The notes beneath the pieces are model-generated. The model did no database searches and was not told where the DNA came from. It worked only from the letters and a program-made list of their open reading frames with translations. A DNA stretch of 64,000 bases from Acinetobacter rongchengensis (GTDB taxonomy: Bacteria > Pseudomonadota > Gammaproteobacteria > Pseudomonadales > Moraxellaceae). The stretch is from contig NZ_RAXT01000011.1 in assembly GCF_003611475.1 (NCBI RefSeq), forward strand, positions 1 to 64,000, written 5' to 3'. The position numbers and the translations under genes were made by a program. Of the stretch, positions 36,164 to 46,022 are shown piece after piece (position 1 is the stretch's first letter; each line of letters starts with the position of its first letter).

Positions 36164-37174
36164 TTAATGATAACCATGCAACTGACGATACAGACCTGGT
36201 GTCACGCCTGTCCATTTCTTAAATGCACGGTGGAATGTACTGGTTTCACTAAAGCCAACTTGTTGAGCGACATCTTCCAAAGTTAAATCAGGATTGAGCA
36301 ATAAATGAATGGCAGCATCACGGCGTAAAGCATCTTTCACCCCCTGATAACTCTTCCCTTCCGCAGCCAAACGACGACGTAAAGTTTGAGGAGATAAATA
36401 CAACATTGAAGCGACATCATTCAAGGTTGGCATTTCTTCACCAATTTGGCTCTTTAAAACATCACGAATGCGTGAGGTCAATGAATTGGTATTTTTAAAT
36501 TTCACCAACAATTGAGCTGGCGCAGCTTTCAAAAACTCTTCCAAACTTGCTTCGTTTTGACGAATCGGTAAATCTAGATAATCCGCAGCAAAAGTGATTT
36601 CTGTACGTGGCATATCAAATTGCATCACTGGTGCAAAAAACAACGCATCATATTCATCTGCATGACTTGGACGTGGATAACCAAAGTGCACACGCTCTAA
36701 AGGAATACGACGCTCAATCAACCAAGAGGCTAAACCATGCCAAATCATCAACATACTTTCTGTAATGAAATGATCAGGATCCATGGTTTTTGGAATCAAT
36801 GGAACCAAACGCGCTTCATGTTTATCGCGTTCAACAGCAACCGACCATTCATCGCCAAATAATTTATAAAATTGAGATGAAAGCTCCAAAGCTTCACCCA
36901 ATGTCTTGGCATGAATGATCAATTGACACATGATTGCAAAAGAACCCAAGCGTCGTGGTTGAATATCAAAACCAACATGCTCGTCTTGGGTGACAAGCCA
37001 TAACATTTTAACAAAGCGTGTATATTGCTCTGGAGAAATACGTGCTTTAGGTTGACGAAGTAATTCTGCCTCTATGCCCACATGTGAAAGTAAGGTGTCA
37101 ACATCCATTCCTAGACGCTTTACGCCTGTTAGGGCTGCATTCACAAAATGGATACTGATCGTATCACGGCTCAT
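36164..37174 (-). CDS. AraC-family transcriptional regulator (arabinose-binding-domain type)
   Basis: This 336-residue regulator has an N-terminal ligand domain (about residues 15-205, with PKARISPEQYTRFVKML) and a C-terminal HTH pair with LYLSPQTLRRRLAAEGKSY and the signature VAQQVGFSETSTFHRAFKKWTG. The ATG at 37174 is chosen because the protein then begins MSRDTISIHF as in related proteins; an upstream start at 37204 is possible. It faces the CoA-transferase gene (37385) across 210 bases, so that gene is its likely target. It is a different subtype from the AraC gene at 25629. Confidence 0.85.
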   Translation of the reverse strand: MSRDTISIHFVNAALTGVKRLGMDVDTLLSHVGIEAELLRQPKARISPEQYTRFVKMLWLVTQDEHVGFDIQPRRLGSFAIMCQLIIHAKTLGEALELSSQFYKLFGDEWSVAVERDKHEARLVPLIPKTMDPDHFITESMLMIWHGLASWLIERRIPLERVHFGYPRPSHADEYDALFFAPVMQFDMPRTEITFAADYLDLPIRQNEASLEEFLKAAPAQLLVKFKNTNSLTSRIRDVLKSQIGEEMPTLNDVASMLYLSPQTLRRRLAAEGKSYQGVKDALRRDAAIHLLLNPDLTLEDVAQQVGFSETSTFHRAFKKWTGVTPGLYRQLHGYH

Positions 37175-37384
37175 GTTAAATCCTTCAGTTTCTTTGATGT
37201 TCACTAGAGTTGACCTAAATGACGCTAAAAAATGTTTAATTGGCGATTTACAACACTGCTTATCACCTTTTTACATCTTAAATTGCCGAAATGATCAAGG
37301 TAAATGGCTGAACATGACATTGTTATATAAGTTTTATATTTCTAATATAAGGTAAAAATCAATCTAAATTTGGTAAAAATCATT

Positions 37385-38503
37385 ATGACAACAGCTTTAA
37401 AGGGATTGAAAATACTCGATTTTTCAACATTATTACCTGGCCCCTTTGCGACGATGTACCTTGCAGACATGGGGGCAGAAGTGATCCATGTTGAATCACC
37501 GACACGCCCAGATTTAGTCCGCTTATTCCCCCCTTATGCCAATGGACAAGCCACATCTCACAGTTATTTAAACCGTAATAAACAATCTGTCGCCTTAGAT
37601 TTAAAAGATCCAAAGAATATTGAACGGATTAAACAAAGAATTTCCGAGTTTGACATTGTGGTTGAACAATTTAGACCAGGTGTCATGCAACGTCTTGGTT
37701 TGGACTACCACACACTTGCAGAAATAAATCCTAAATTGATTTATTGTTCCATCACGGGGTATGGACAAACGGGCTTATATAAAGACAAAGCTGGGCACGA
37801 TATTAACTATATTGCATTATCAGGTATTGCAGGTCATAGCGGTCGCCAAGACAGTGGCCCACCGCCAATGGGTATCCAAATTGCAGATGTTGCAGGCGGT
37901 TCATTACACGCTGTGATTGGAATCCTAGCTGCGGTTACAGAACGTCAAAACAGTGGAATGGGGCAATACATTGATATTTCAATGACGGATTGTGTTGTAA
38001 GTATGAATAATATGGCAGCAGCAGCAAATCTTGCAGGTGGACAGCATCAAAAAGTAGAAGCTGAACAGCTCAATGGCGGTACCTTTTATGATTATTATCA
38101 AACACAAGATGGTCGTTATATCTCAATTGGTAGCTTAGAGCCACAATTTATGAATGGTTTAGCCACGACCTTAGATTTACCATTACTCCTTGCAAAAGGT
38201 GCTTCTTTTGATTCTGATGATCGCAAGGAAGTTAAACAAGCAATTCAGAATAAGATTGCAAGCAAAACATGGGCTGAATGGAATCAAATTTTTAGTCAGC
38301 TCGATTATTGTGTAGAGCCTGTTTTAACCCTAGATGAAGCTTTAACATCCCCTCTCGCCACTGAACGTAATTGGATTGTAGAGGTTCCATTGAAAGCTTA
38401 CTCGGATCAAAAAGAACCACAATTGGCATGTCCTATTAAGTTTTCTCGCTCACAAATGCGTTATGACTATATTGGACAAGAGCTAGACGAAGGTAAATGG
38501 TAA
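37385..38503 (+). CDS. CaiB/BaiF-type CoA transferase (alpha-methylacyl-CoA racemase-like)
   Basis: This 372-residue protein belongs to the class III CoA-transferase fold. The segment LKILDFSTLLPGPFATMYLADMGAEV is the standard opening, and AGHDINYIALSG carries the His-Asp pair used by alpha-methylacyl-CoA racemases, so a racemase acting on 2-methyl fatty acyl-CoAs is likelier than a true transferase. The ATG at 37385 is used; a TTG frame from 37370 adds five residues. It lies beside its likely AraC regulator and near the beta-oxidation genes, which fits breakdown of branched chains. Substrate unproved. Confidence 0.82.
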   Translation: MTTALKGLKILDFSTLLPGPFATMYLADMGAEVIHVESPTRPDLVRLFPPYANGQATSHSYLNRNKQSVALDLKDPKNIERIKQRISEFDIVVEQFRPGVMQRLGLDYHTLAEINPKLIYCSITGYGQTGLYKDKAGHDINYIALSGIAGHSGRQDSGPPPMGIQIADVAGGSLHAVIGILAAVTERQNSGMGQYIDISMTDCVVSMNNMAAAANLAGGQHQKVEAEQLNGGTFYDYYQTQDGRYISIGSLEPQFMNGLATTLDLPLLLAKGASFDSDDRKEVKQAIQNKIASKTWAEWNQIFSQLDYCVEPVLTLDEALTSPLATERNWIVEVPLKAYSDQKEPQLACPIKFSRSQMRYDYIGQELDEGKW

Positions 38504-38941
38504 ACCGATTGTATAATCAATGAATGTTTCGATTTGAAATGACTGAAACTTAATCCATTCAAATAATTCACCTCATTTTTTAAGCAAATGATATGTGTAA
38601 TCAATTCAAGCTGTGATTACACATATGCTTTAGAACATACAAATTGTCTATTTTTATATTAAACCGCTATTTTCACTTAGATCTTTTTCCAATAATAAAA
38701 AGCCTTGAGATTACAAATCTAAAGCAAGAAACATTCTGTCGATAAGATGATCTAAGTTTATAAAAAAGCACAGAAGAAGAATAACTTAAGGCCTTCAACT
38801 ACTCTTAAAATAAGTATAATTTTATCAATATGTGATAAAATATATACAAAAGTTACATAAAAAATCTAAAAATAATGAATCCTTATACAAAACAAGAGTA
38901 TCATACATAATTAGTTACAAATGTTATCGAGCTCACTCAAT
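38504..38941. other. Intergenic region before the OprB gene
   Basis: About 440 AT-rich bases. It contains the inverted repeat at 38591-38626 and must contain the porin promoter, which I could not pin down. Confidence 0.45.
38591..38626. repeat. Perfect 13-bp inverted repeat
   Basis: ATATGTGTAATCA and its exact complement, ten bases apart, give a stem of 13 pairs. It lies 87 bases after the CoA-transferase stop. There is no U-tract after it, so it is either a weak terminator or a protein-binding site. Confidence 0.6.
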
Positions 38942-40192
38942 ATGAATAAAACTAAAGGTTATTATTGGGCATTCGGCCTTTTATCATTAAGTTGTTCATT
39001 GTCTAATGCACATGCAGCCGAAGCATTTGATGCAAATAGCGCATGGATGTTTGGTGACTGGAATGGTAAACGAACTGAATTGCAACAAAAGGGTTATGAC
39101 TTTAGCTTAGGATATACAGGTGAACTGGCAACATTACTTGATTCAGATCAGCATTCAAGTCACGGCACTGAATATGCAGACCAATTTGCTATTGGTGCGC
39201 ATTTAGATTTAGAAAAAGTTCTAGGCTGGCAAGACACTGAAGCTCAAATCACCATCACTGAACGTAATGGCCGCTCGCTCTCTCAAACTTCAGACGCTTT
39301 AGCAGGTCATCTTAGCTCAACTCAAGAGGTTTGGGGACGCGGTCAAACCTGGCGTTTAACTGATTTTTGGATCAAGAAAAAATTCTTAGATCAAAAGTTA
39401 GATATTAAAGTCGGTCGTTTTGGTGAAGGCGAAGACTTCAATAGTTTTGACTGTGATTTCCAAAACCTTGCCCTATGTGGTTCTCAAGTCGGTAACTGGG
39501 TTGGTGACCAATGGTACAACTGGCCCGTCAGTCAATGGGCTGCTCGCGTTAAGTACAACATCCAACCTGATTTATATGCACAGGTTGGGGTTTATGAATA
39601 CAACCCAGAAAATTTAGAACGTGGTAAAGGCTGGAACCTCAGCACAGATGGTTCACATGGCGCCATTATTCCTGCTGAAATGGTATGGCAACCTAGCGTC
39701 GGTATTGCCAAACTACCTGGTGAATATCGTCTAGGTTATTACTACAGTACTGCGGATGCACCTGAAATTCTACACGCAGGCAAAACCTCACATAAACAAG
39801 GGGTTTGGGTTGTTGCTAAACAGCAATTCACCACACATAACAACGACAAAAACCGTGGTTTAACAGGTTTTGTCAATGTCACAGTGCATGACTCAGATAC
39901 CAACCACGTTGCTAATATGCAAAATATTGGACTTGTCTATAAAGGTGCTTTCGACGCTCGACCTCAAGATGAAATTGCATTGGGTGTGGCTCGTATTCGT
40001 ATCAATGATGACGTCAATGACACTCAAGTCCTTCAACAAAATGAAGAATACAATGCTGAACTCTATTACGGTGTTCATGCGACAAATTGGCTAACCATTC
40101 GCCCAAATATTCAATATGTACATCATGTTGGAGCATATAAAAATGGTGAAAATGCATGGGTTGGTGGTATCAAACTCCAAACCGCATTTTAG
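38942..40192 (+). CDS. OprB-family carbohydrate-selective porin
   Basis: This 416-residue outer-membrane protein has a signal peptide ending in NAHAAEAF (cut after about residue 26 from the ATG at 38942) and a beta-barrel with the OprB opening WMFGDWNGKRTELQQKGYDFSLGYTGE and a C-terminal Phe (KLQTAF), the usual outer-membrane insertion signal. OprB porins let glucose and other sugars into the periplasm. It comes 156 bases before the membrane glucose dehydrogenase, so the pair likely feeds it. A further ATG at 38921 lacks a ribosome-binding site. Confidence 0.9.
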   Translation: MNKTKGYYWAFGLLSLSCSLSNAHAAEAFDANSAWMFGDWNGKRTELQQKGYDFSLGYTGELATLLDSDQHSSHGTEYADQFAIGAHLDLEKVLGWQDTEAQITITERNGRSLSQTSDALAGHLSSTQEVWGRGQTWRLTDFWIKKKFLDQKLDIKVGRFGEGEDFNSFDCDFQNLALCGSQVGNWVGDQWYNWPVSQWAARVKYNIQPDLYAQVGVYEYNPENLERGKGWNLSTDGSHGAIIPAEMVWQPSVGIAKLPGEYRLGYYYSTADAPEILHAGKTSHKQGVWVVAKQQFTTHNNDKNRGLTGFVNVTVHDSDTNHVANMQNIGLVYKGAFDARPQDEIALGVARIRINDDVNDTQVLQQNEEYNAELYYGVHATNWLTIRPNIQYVHHVGAYKNGENAWVGGIKLQTAF

Positions 40193-40348
40193 TTTATAGA
40201 TAATAAATATTTCCGTTGCCTGTCTTTTTAATGTTTCCGATTCCTGCGACTGAGATATTTAAAATCTAGAAATTTAAGCAAAGTTCCTCATCAAACTTGT
40301 GAAAGATCGATGAGGATTTTTAGAATTAAGAAATTATAGGTGGTCATT

Positions 40349-42733
40349 ATGCAAACTCCATCTTCAGGACTCAGAACTTTGACGATTGTGATCGCAATTG
40401 TCATGGGTTTGGTCTTATTGATTGGCGGGATATGGCTTGCAGTTTTAGGTGGGTCTTGGTACTACATCATTGCAGGTTTATTCTTTATTGCGACAGCAAT
40501 TTTATTGCGTAAATTAAACAGTTCAGCATTAATCGTTTATGCAGCATTAGTACTCGGAACAGTTGTTTGGGGACTCTGGGAAGTTGGTTCAGACTTCTTT
40601 GCCCTTGCACCTCGTTTAGACATTTTAGGTGTATTTGGTTTATGGTTGCTCATTCCAGCAGTCACTCGTGGTTTCGATGCAAAAAATGCCAAAATTGCCT
40701 TATCAGGTACATTGGCAATAACCATTGCTGTTATGGTGTATTCGATTTTTAATGATCCGCAAGAAATCCGTGGGACACTGACAAGTAACCAACCAACACC
40801 TGCAGCCATTGAGGGTATCGCCGATGGTGACTGGCCTGCTTATGGTCGTACGCAATCTGGTCTACGTTACTCTCCATTAACTCAAATTAATGAAAAGAAC
40901 GTAAAAGACTTAAAAGTGGCTTGGGAATATCACACCAAAGATTTTAAAACAGACAAAGATTCTGGTGAAACAACCAATCAGGTCACACCGATTAAAATTG
41001 GTAATAGTATGTACATTTGTACAACTCACCAAAAATTGGTTTCACTTGACCCATCAACAGGCAAAGAAAAATGGGTATTTGATCCTCAATTAAAAGCGGA
41101 TCATACATTCCAGCATTTAACTTGCCGTGGTGTTTCATATTACGATGCTGCCAATACCACTGGTTTTGCAGCCAGCTTACAAAGCAAAAAATCAGCATCA
41201 GCAGAATGCCCTCGCAAAGTCATTTTACCTGTGAACGATGGTCGTATCGTGGCAGTCAATGCCGATACAGGTAAAGCATGTAGTGACTTTGGTCGCAATG
41301 GCGAAGTTGATTTACAGAAAGATATGCCTTTCCCTTATCCAGGTGGTTATATCCCTACTTCTCCTCCTGTTGTGACAGGTACAACCATTATCATCGCAGG
41401 TTCAACGACTGATAACTATTCAACAGAAGAACCCTCAGGTGTAATTCGTGGTTATGATGTAAATACGGGGGCGTTGTTATGGGTATTTGATACAGGCGCA
41501 GAAGATCCAAATAAGATTCCTGGACCTGGTCAAACTTATGTACAAAACTCACCAAATGCATGGGCACCATTGGCTTATGATGCAAAATTGGACATCGTTT
41601 ATGTACCAACAGGCGTAGGAACACCTGATATTTGGGGAGGTAACCGTACTGAATTGCATGAGCGTTATGCAAACTCTATGCTTGCCATCAATGCAACCAC
41701 GGGTAAATTGGTTTGGCATTTCCAAACAACCCATCATGATTTGTGGGATATGGATGTACCATCGCAACCTACACTTGCAGATATTCAAGATAAAAATGGG
41801 CAAACCGTTCCTGCGATTTACGTTTTAACCAAAACAGGAAATGCCTTTGTTTTAGACCGTCGGAATGGTCAAGCAATTGTTCCAATTACAGAAAAACCTG
41901 TGCCGCAAACCATAAAACGTGGTCCGCAAACCAAAGGTGAACGTTATTCACCAACTCAACCTTTCTCAGATTTTGATTTAGCACCGAAAGAAAAATTGAC
42001 AGACAAACAAATGTGGGGCGCAACCATGTTTGACCAGTTAATCTGTCGTGTATCATTCCACAAGCTAAACTATGATGGTATTTATACCCCACCTTCTGAA
42101 AATGGTACGTTGGTTTTCCCAGGCAACTTAGGTGTCTTTGAATGGGGTGGTATGTCGGTCAATCCTGATCGTCAAATTGCGGTAATGAATCCAATTGGCT
42201 TGCCTTTTGTTTCCAGATTAATCCCAGAAGATCCAAATCGCCCTAAAACAGCGAAAGGTGCTGGTACCGAAGCCGGTGTACAACCTATGTATGGCGTACC
42301 TTATGGTGTAGAAATCAGCGCGTTCTTATCTCCATTCGGCTTACCATGTAAACAACCTGCTTGGGGCTATGTCGCTGGTGTAGACTTAAAAACACATAAC
42401 GTGGCTTGGAAACGTCGTATTGGAACAATCCGTGACAGTTTACCGGGTATTCCATTACCACCATTTAAAATGGGCGTACCAATGTTGGGTGGCTCTATCT
42501 CAACAGCAGGAAACGTTATGTTCCTTGGTGGTACACAAGATAACTACATTCGTGCAATTAACGTCAGCAATGGTGATGAACTTTGGAAAGGTCGCTTACC
42601 TGCGGGTGGTCAAGCAACACCAATGACTTATGAAAGTAATGGCAAGCAATATGTTGTCATCATGGCGGGTGGTCATGGTTCATTTGGTACTAAAATGGGT
42701 GACTCTTTAGTTGCTTATGCATTGCCAAATTAA
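40349..42733 (+). CDS. gcd: Membrane-bound PQQ-dependent glucose dehydrogenase
   Basis: This 794-residue inner-membrane enzyme oxidises glucose to gluconolactone in the periplasm and passes electrons to ubiquinone. Five hydrophobic helices fill the first 150 residues. The large periplasmic domain is a PQQ beta-propeller with GDWPAYGRTQSGLRYSPLTQIN at its start, HFQTTHHDLWDMDVPSQPTL, and the tryptophan-docking type repeats through the end (IMAGGHGSFGTKMGDSLVAYALP). The ATG at 40349 follows AGGTGG. It is the second gene beside an OprB porin and ends with a good terminator. No pqq synthesis genes are in the window. Confidence 0.94.
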   Translation: MQTPSSGLRTLTIVIAIVMGLVLLIGGIWLAVLGGSWYYIIAGLFFIATAILLRKLNSSALIVYAALVLGTVVWGLWEVGSDFFALAPRLDILGVFGLWLLIPAVTRGFDAKNAKIALSGTLAITIAVMVYSIFNDPQEIRGTLTSNQPTPAAIEGIADGDWPAYGRTQSGLRYSPLTQINEKNVKDLKVAWEYHTKDFKTDKDSGETTNQVTPIKIGNSMYICTTHQKLVSLDPSTGKEKWVFDPQLKADHTFQHLTCRGVSYYDAANTTGFAASLQSKKSASAECPRKVILPVNDGRIVAVNADTGKACSDFGRNGEVDLQKDMPFPYPGGYIPTSPPVVTGTTIIIAGSTTDNYSTEEPSGVIRGYDVNTGALLWVFDTGAEDPNKIPGPGQTYVQNSPNAWAPLAYDAKLDIVYVPTGVGTPDIWGGNRTELHERYANSMLAINATTGKLVWHFQTTHHDLWDMDVPSQPTLADIQDKNGQTVPAIYVLTKTGNAFVLDRRNGQAIVPITEKPVPQTIKRGPQTKGERYSPTQPFSDFDLAPKEKLTDKQMWGATMFDQLICRVSFHKLNYDGIYTPPSENGTLVFPGNLGVFEWGGMSVNPDRQIAVMNPIGLPFVSRLIPEDPNRPKTAKGAGTEAGVQPMYGVPYGVEISAFLSPFGLPCKQPAWGYVAGVDLKTHNVAWKRRIGTIRDSLPGIPLPPFKMGVPMLGGSISTAGNVMFLGGTQDNYIRAINVSNGDELWKGRLPAGGQATPMTYESNGKQYVVIMAGGHGSFGTKMGDSLVAYALPN

Positions 42734-42759
42734 GCATTAAACGGATCATAAAAATAAAA

Positions 42760-42785
42760 AACAGGTCTTTATGACCTGTTTTTTA
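42760..42785 (+). terminator. Terminator of gcd
   Basis: AACAGGTC pairs with GACCTGTT around five bases and runs into seven T, 27 bases after the stop. Confidence 0.8.
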
Positions 42786-42814
42786 TTGCTTTATTTTTTT
42801 ATCGTTTATGCTGA

Positions 42815-43219
42815 CTAAAATGACCGACTCTGCACCTGACCATCAAAAGCCATACAATCTTCAACTCGAACCCTTTGCACAGTTGATAATTCTGCCACAT
42901 CAAACCATCGGTACTCAGAATGCTCATCACTCAATTGAATGGTTTGCCCTTCTGCAATCTGACAACGAAAAATAAAAGCGTGCGAATTCACCGCTGAATG
43001 AAAATAAACACCTGATAGATATTCAATGGAAATATCACAGCCTAATTCTTCAAAGCACTCACGAACTAAAGCTTGGTGAATCGTTTCTCCTTGATCCAAA
43101 CCACCACCAGGTAATCCCCATGCGCAACCCGCATAAGTCGCTTTCAATAGTAAAACTTGATGACATGTATTCACAATAACAGCATGTGAACTTAAACGAT
43201 AAAAATCGTGAAACCCCAT
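42815..43219 (-). CDS. NUDIX hydrolase
   Basis: This 134-residue protein has a complete Nudix box, GGLDQGETIHQALVRECFEELG, with the catalytic REcxEE core (a Cys replaces the usual aliphatic residue between RE and EE). It should hydrolyse a nucleoside diphosphate linked to another group; the substrate is unknown. It ends the pair with the LtrA gene, starting 4 bases after its stop, so both are probably cotranscribed on the minus strand. Confidence 0.85.
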   Translation of the reverse strand: MGFHDFYRLSSHAVIVNTCHQVLLLKATYAGCAWGLPGGGLDQGETIHQALVRECFEELGCDISIEYLSGVYFHSAVNSHAFIFRCQIAEGQTIQLSDEHSEYRWFDVAELSTVQRVRVEDCMAFDGQVQSRSF

Positions 43220-43223
43220 TGGC

Positions 43224-44393
43224 TTATTTCGCTAAAAAACACTTGGAAAACATTAAACGCAATGCATAGACAACAGCAATTGCAAAAACACAATAACCTA
43301 AACTAGGAATAAACATCGGAATGCTCAATACGATGGCAGCCGATACTGGATAAATCCATTTTCTAAATCCAGAAAGGTGATAAATATCCTGCAAAAACCA
43401 CAAGCATCCACTATAAACAACGAGAGAAATCGCAATAAAATAGGCGACCAATTCTGATGAAACTTCTGCTTTATGTGCGATGACATCTACAGCTGCTGCT
43501 AGACCTGCGCCTAAAGCAGCAATACTCACAAAAATAAAAAAATGACCGTAGCCCCAAATAAATGTGCGTTTTTTACTGGTTAAATGGTCTGCAACACTAT
43601 GGTCGAAATAAGCCCACCACATGGTAAACATGATCAATAAGCCCCCTATTGTAAGAAACCAGAGCTCTTTACTGAATAATGCATTATTCATTGCATCTGA
43701 AATTGCAGCAAAACAACCAATAATCGATTCGCCCAAGACAATAATCGTCAATAAGCCATAACGTTCTACAATATGATGCCGATGCCATGGCGTCATATCA
43801 TTGGTTTCAGCAAAAAATGGAATACTTAATTCCACCAATGCAAGCAAGACAAATAAATAGATCGTGAAATGAATTGGGCTAAATTGAAAAAATAACCACA
43901 GAATTTGAACAGCAATAATACCAAAAGCATATTTTAATGCGATCTGCTTTCGCTCAGGATCATGCTTGGCGGCTCGCAGCCATTGTGTGACTAAAGCCAA
44001 TCGCATAATCACGTAACCAATAAAAATCATGTCAAAATTTTGATGCTGGAAAACGCGTGGAATACCTGCGGCAACCACTAAAGAACCAGTAATTTGGACA
44101 AAGGTCATCACCCGATAAAGCGCATCATCATTATCGTAAGCAGAGGCGAACCAAGTAAAGTTCATCCAAGCCCACCACAACGCAAAAAATACTACAATAT
44201 AAAGTGTTAGACCCTGCGCTAGGTGGTTTTCAATAATACTGTGGTGTAATTGTTGCCCTGCTGTAGCAATGGCCACAACAAAGATTAAATCGAACAATAA
44301 TTCGAGTGGTGTCGCAGCACGATGAGATTCGTGCGGATTTCTTGCACTTAATGGCCTAAGCCATCCTAGTTTAGATAACTGTGAATTTGGCAT
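43224..44393 (-). CDS. Low temperature requirement A (LtrA) family membrane protein
   Basis: This 389-residue inner-membrane protein has about ten hydrophobic helices. The N-terminal segment AATPLELLFDLIFVVAIATAGQQLHH and the GLLTIIVLGESIIG motif are those of LtrA. LtrA was found as a gene needed for growth of Listeria in the cold; its biochemical role is not settled. It precedes the NUDIX gene by 4 bases. A link between the two activities is not known. Confidence 0.85.
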   Translation of the reverse strand: MPNSQLSKLGWLRPLSARNPHESHRAATPLELLFDLIFVVAIATAGQQLHHSIIENHLAQGLTLYIVVFFALWWAWMNFTWFASAYDNDDALYRVMTFVQITGSLVVAAGIPRVFQHQNFDMIFIGYVIMRLALVTQWLRAAKHDPERKQIALKYAFGIIAVQILWLFFQFSPIHFTIYLFVLLALVELSIPFFAETNDMTPWHRHHIVERYGLLTIIVLGESIIGCFAAISDAMNNALFSKELWFLTIGGLLIMFTMWWAYFDHSVADHLTSKKRTFIWGYGHFFIFVSIAALGAGLAAAVDVIAHKAEVSSELVAYFIAISLVVYSGCLWFLQDIYHLSGFRKWIYPVSAAIVLSIPMFIPSLGYCVFAIAVVYALRLMFSKCFLAK

Positions 44394-44585
44394 TTTGTTT
44401 TCTTTATGAGATTATTATCATGATTTTTTCAAATCTTAGCGCGACATACAAGCCCCCAATCACGTTTAAATAATCTCATCTATAAATTTTATTGTATTTA
44501 TTTTAAATTCTCGTGAATAATACCAAATCATCTAGCTTAAAGTTTTTTAGATTCTATCCCTCAAAACAGCCAAAGCTGTGAGAGA

Positions 44586-45050
44586 TTAAACCACCAATCT
44601 CAATTTTGGATTATCTTTCAAAACAATCGCTTTTCCTGTCATCATATCGACTGGCATTGAAATGTGCTGATGCACCACCAACCAATGTCCTTGCTGTTTT
44701 TTTAGACAAAGTGTAGTACGACACCAAGGCATTTTTATTGTTTCTTTCAATAAATTATTTTCAATTTTAGAGTGACAATGCAAAACCGCTAACCCTTCTG
44801 AAGCATAAATTTTAATGTCACGGCGTACAATTTGCACATCAGTATTAAAATACGGACTGAACTTTTCCCATTCTTGTTTATATGCATTTATACCATCTAA
44901 CTGAGTGCCCACATCAAATAAACTAATATCATCTGCACATTGGCCCAATAAACACTCAACTTTTAGACCTATAATAGCGTCATCCCATAACTTTATTTGC
45001 AACAATACTTCATCCGCAATTTCTCGATCGCCATCAATTCTAATTTTCAT
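44586..45050 (-). CDS. NTF2-like protein (SnoaL / SgcJ type)
   Basis: This 154-residue protein appears to adopt the NTF2-like fold: an N-terminal helix pair, then AYKQEWEKFSPYFN and the strands that end in QGHWLVVHQHISMPVDM. Such folds include ketosteroid isomerases, SnoaL cyclases and calcium/calmodulin kinase association domains. Without clear catalytic residues, a binding or small-molecule role is all that can be said. It is isolated on the minus strand, with a wide AT-rich gap upstream. Confidence 0.72.
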   Translation of the reverse strand: MKIRIDGDREIADEVLLQIKLWDDAIIGLKVECLLGQCADDISLFDVGTQLDGINAYKQEWEKFSPYFNTDVQIVRRDIKIYASEGLAVLHCHSKIENNLLKETIKMPWCRTTLCLKKQQGHWLVVHQHISMPVDMMTGKAIVLKDNPKLRLVV

Positions 45051-45344
45051 TCCAAAGACTCCGTTATTGTTATTTGTGACACATTTATCATTATATTAAC
45101 ATTATGAGAACAAATTTGTACATTACTTTAGTAGGATTTTAAAAATTTTTTTTATTATTTGGAAAATCATTTTTTGTATTTTTTCATAAACTTATATTAC
45201 TTTAAATTCTAGTTTAACAATATGCTTATGTTATATCAGCTTTTTAAGTCAATCTTTACTCATCCAATGAGTAGAACCTGGTTTTATATACTAATCATGA
45301 AAAAATAAAACCAAATGAATTTTCCATATATTCAAGTAAAACTA
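45051..45344. other. Intergenic region between the NTF2-like and YegP genes
   Basis: About 290 very AT-rich bases, plus the YegP terminator to 45370. A short palindrome, TACTCAT-CCA-ATGAGTA with imperfect centre, lies near 45252-45268 and could be an operator; otherwise nothing is seen. Confidence 0.4.
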
Positions 45345-45370
45345 AAAAAGCATGCCTTTTGGCATGCTTT
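45345..45370 (-). terminator. Terminator of yegP
   Basis: AAAGCATGCC pairs exactly with GGCATGCTTT around TTTT, with a T run on the minus strand, 32 bases after the stop. Confidence 0.75.
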
Positions 45371-45401
45371 CCGTTCACTCAATAACAACTATGTGTGCTC
45401 A

Positions 45402-45743
45402 TTAAGCATCTAAAGTTAAGTCTTTAATTTTTTCTGACGGCCCATTTTTCTTTACAGATTCTATGCCATTATCTCGAGCAGCATCACCTGAATAAAACTG
45501 ACTAGTTCCAATAATCTGATGATTTGCAGCTTTTAAATTGAAATAAGGTTTGCCATTCTTCGCCTCTAAACGGTCATATCGTGCATCATCAACACTATTT
45601 TTCTGTACAGATGCGATCCCGTTTGAAGCAGAAGCTTTTGCCTTATACAGTTCACTCGTCAGGATCACTTCCCCATTTCCAGCTTTCAATACAAAACGGT
45701 ATTGACCGTCTTTTGCTTGACTAATTTCATACCATCCCGACAT
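45402..45743 (-). CDS. yegP: YegP family protein (two DUF1508 repeats)
   Basis: This 113-residue protein has two DUF1508 repeats, the first opening with GWYEISQAKDGQYRFVLKAGNGEVIL and the second with KPYFNLKAANHQIIGTSQFY. Each ends in a NGI(A/E)SVxKN segment. YegP-type proteins are small, soluble and often stress-induced; no activity is proven. The gene is monocistronic and is followed by a strong terminator. Confidence 0.88.
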   Translation of the reverse strand: MSGWYEISQAKDGQYRFVLKAGNGEVILTSELYKAKASASNGIASVQKNSVDDARYDRLEAKNGKPYFNLKAANHQIIGTSQFYSGDAARDNGIESVKKNGPSEKIKDLTLDA

Positions 45744-45964
45744 GCTCGTTACCTCTTGATTATTTTCAGTTCTTGTATTTCACAGCGTTGTATTGAATAT
45801 AAATGACGCCACTTAGCTAAAATATAAATGATTTACTTAGCTTCTAAAGCATATTTTATTGTTTATAAATGTAATTTCGTTAGGCCAATATAATGCATAT
45901 TCTTTAACTCATAGTTTGAACATACAACCTCATAAAACATTCAAGTATCTGATTATCTTATATT

Positions 45965-46005
45965 TAAAAATCAAAGCTCTATGTGGCGACACATTGAGCT
46001 TTGAT
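45965..46005 (-). terminator. Long hairpin terminator of yjdM
   Basis: ATCAAAGCTC pairs with GAGCTTTGAT (10 pairs), and inside it ATGTG with CACAT closes a four-base loop. The minus strand then reads TTTTTAAA. It lies 18 bases after the yjdM stop. Confidence 0.75.
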
Positions 46006-46022
46006 ACGAAAACAGTTAAGCA

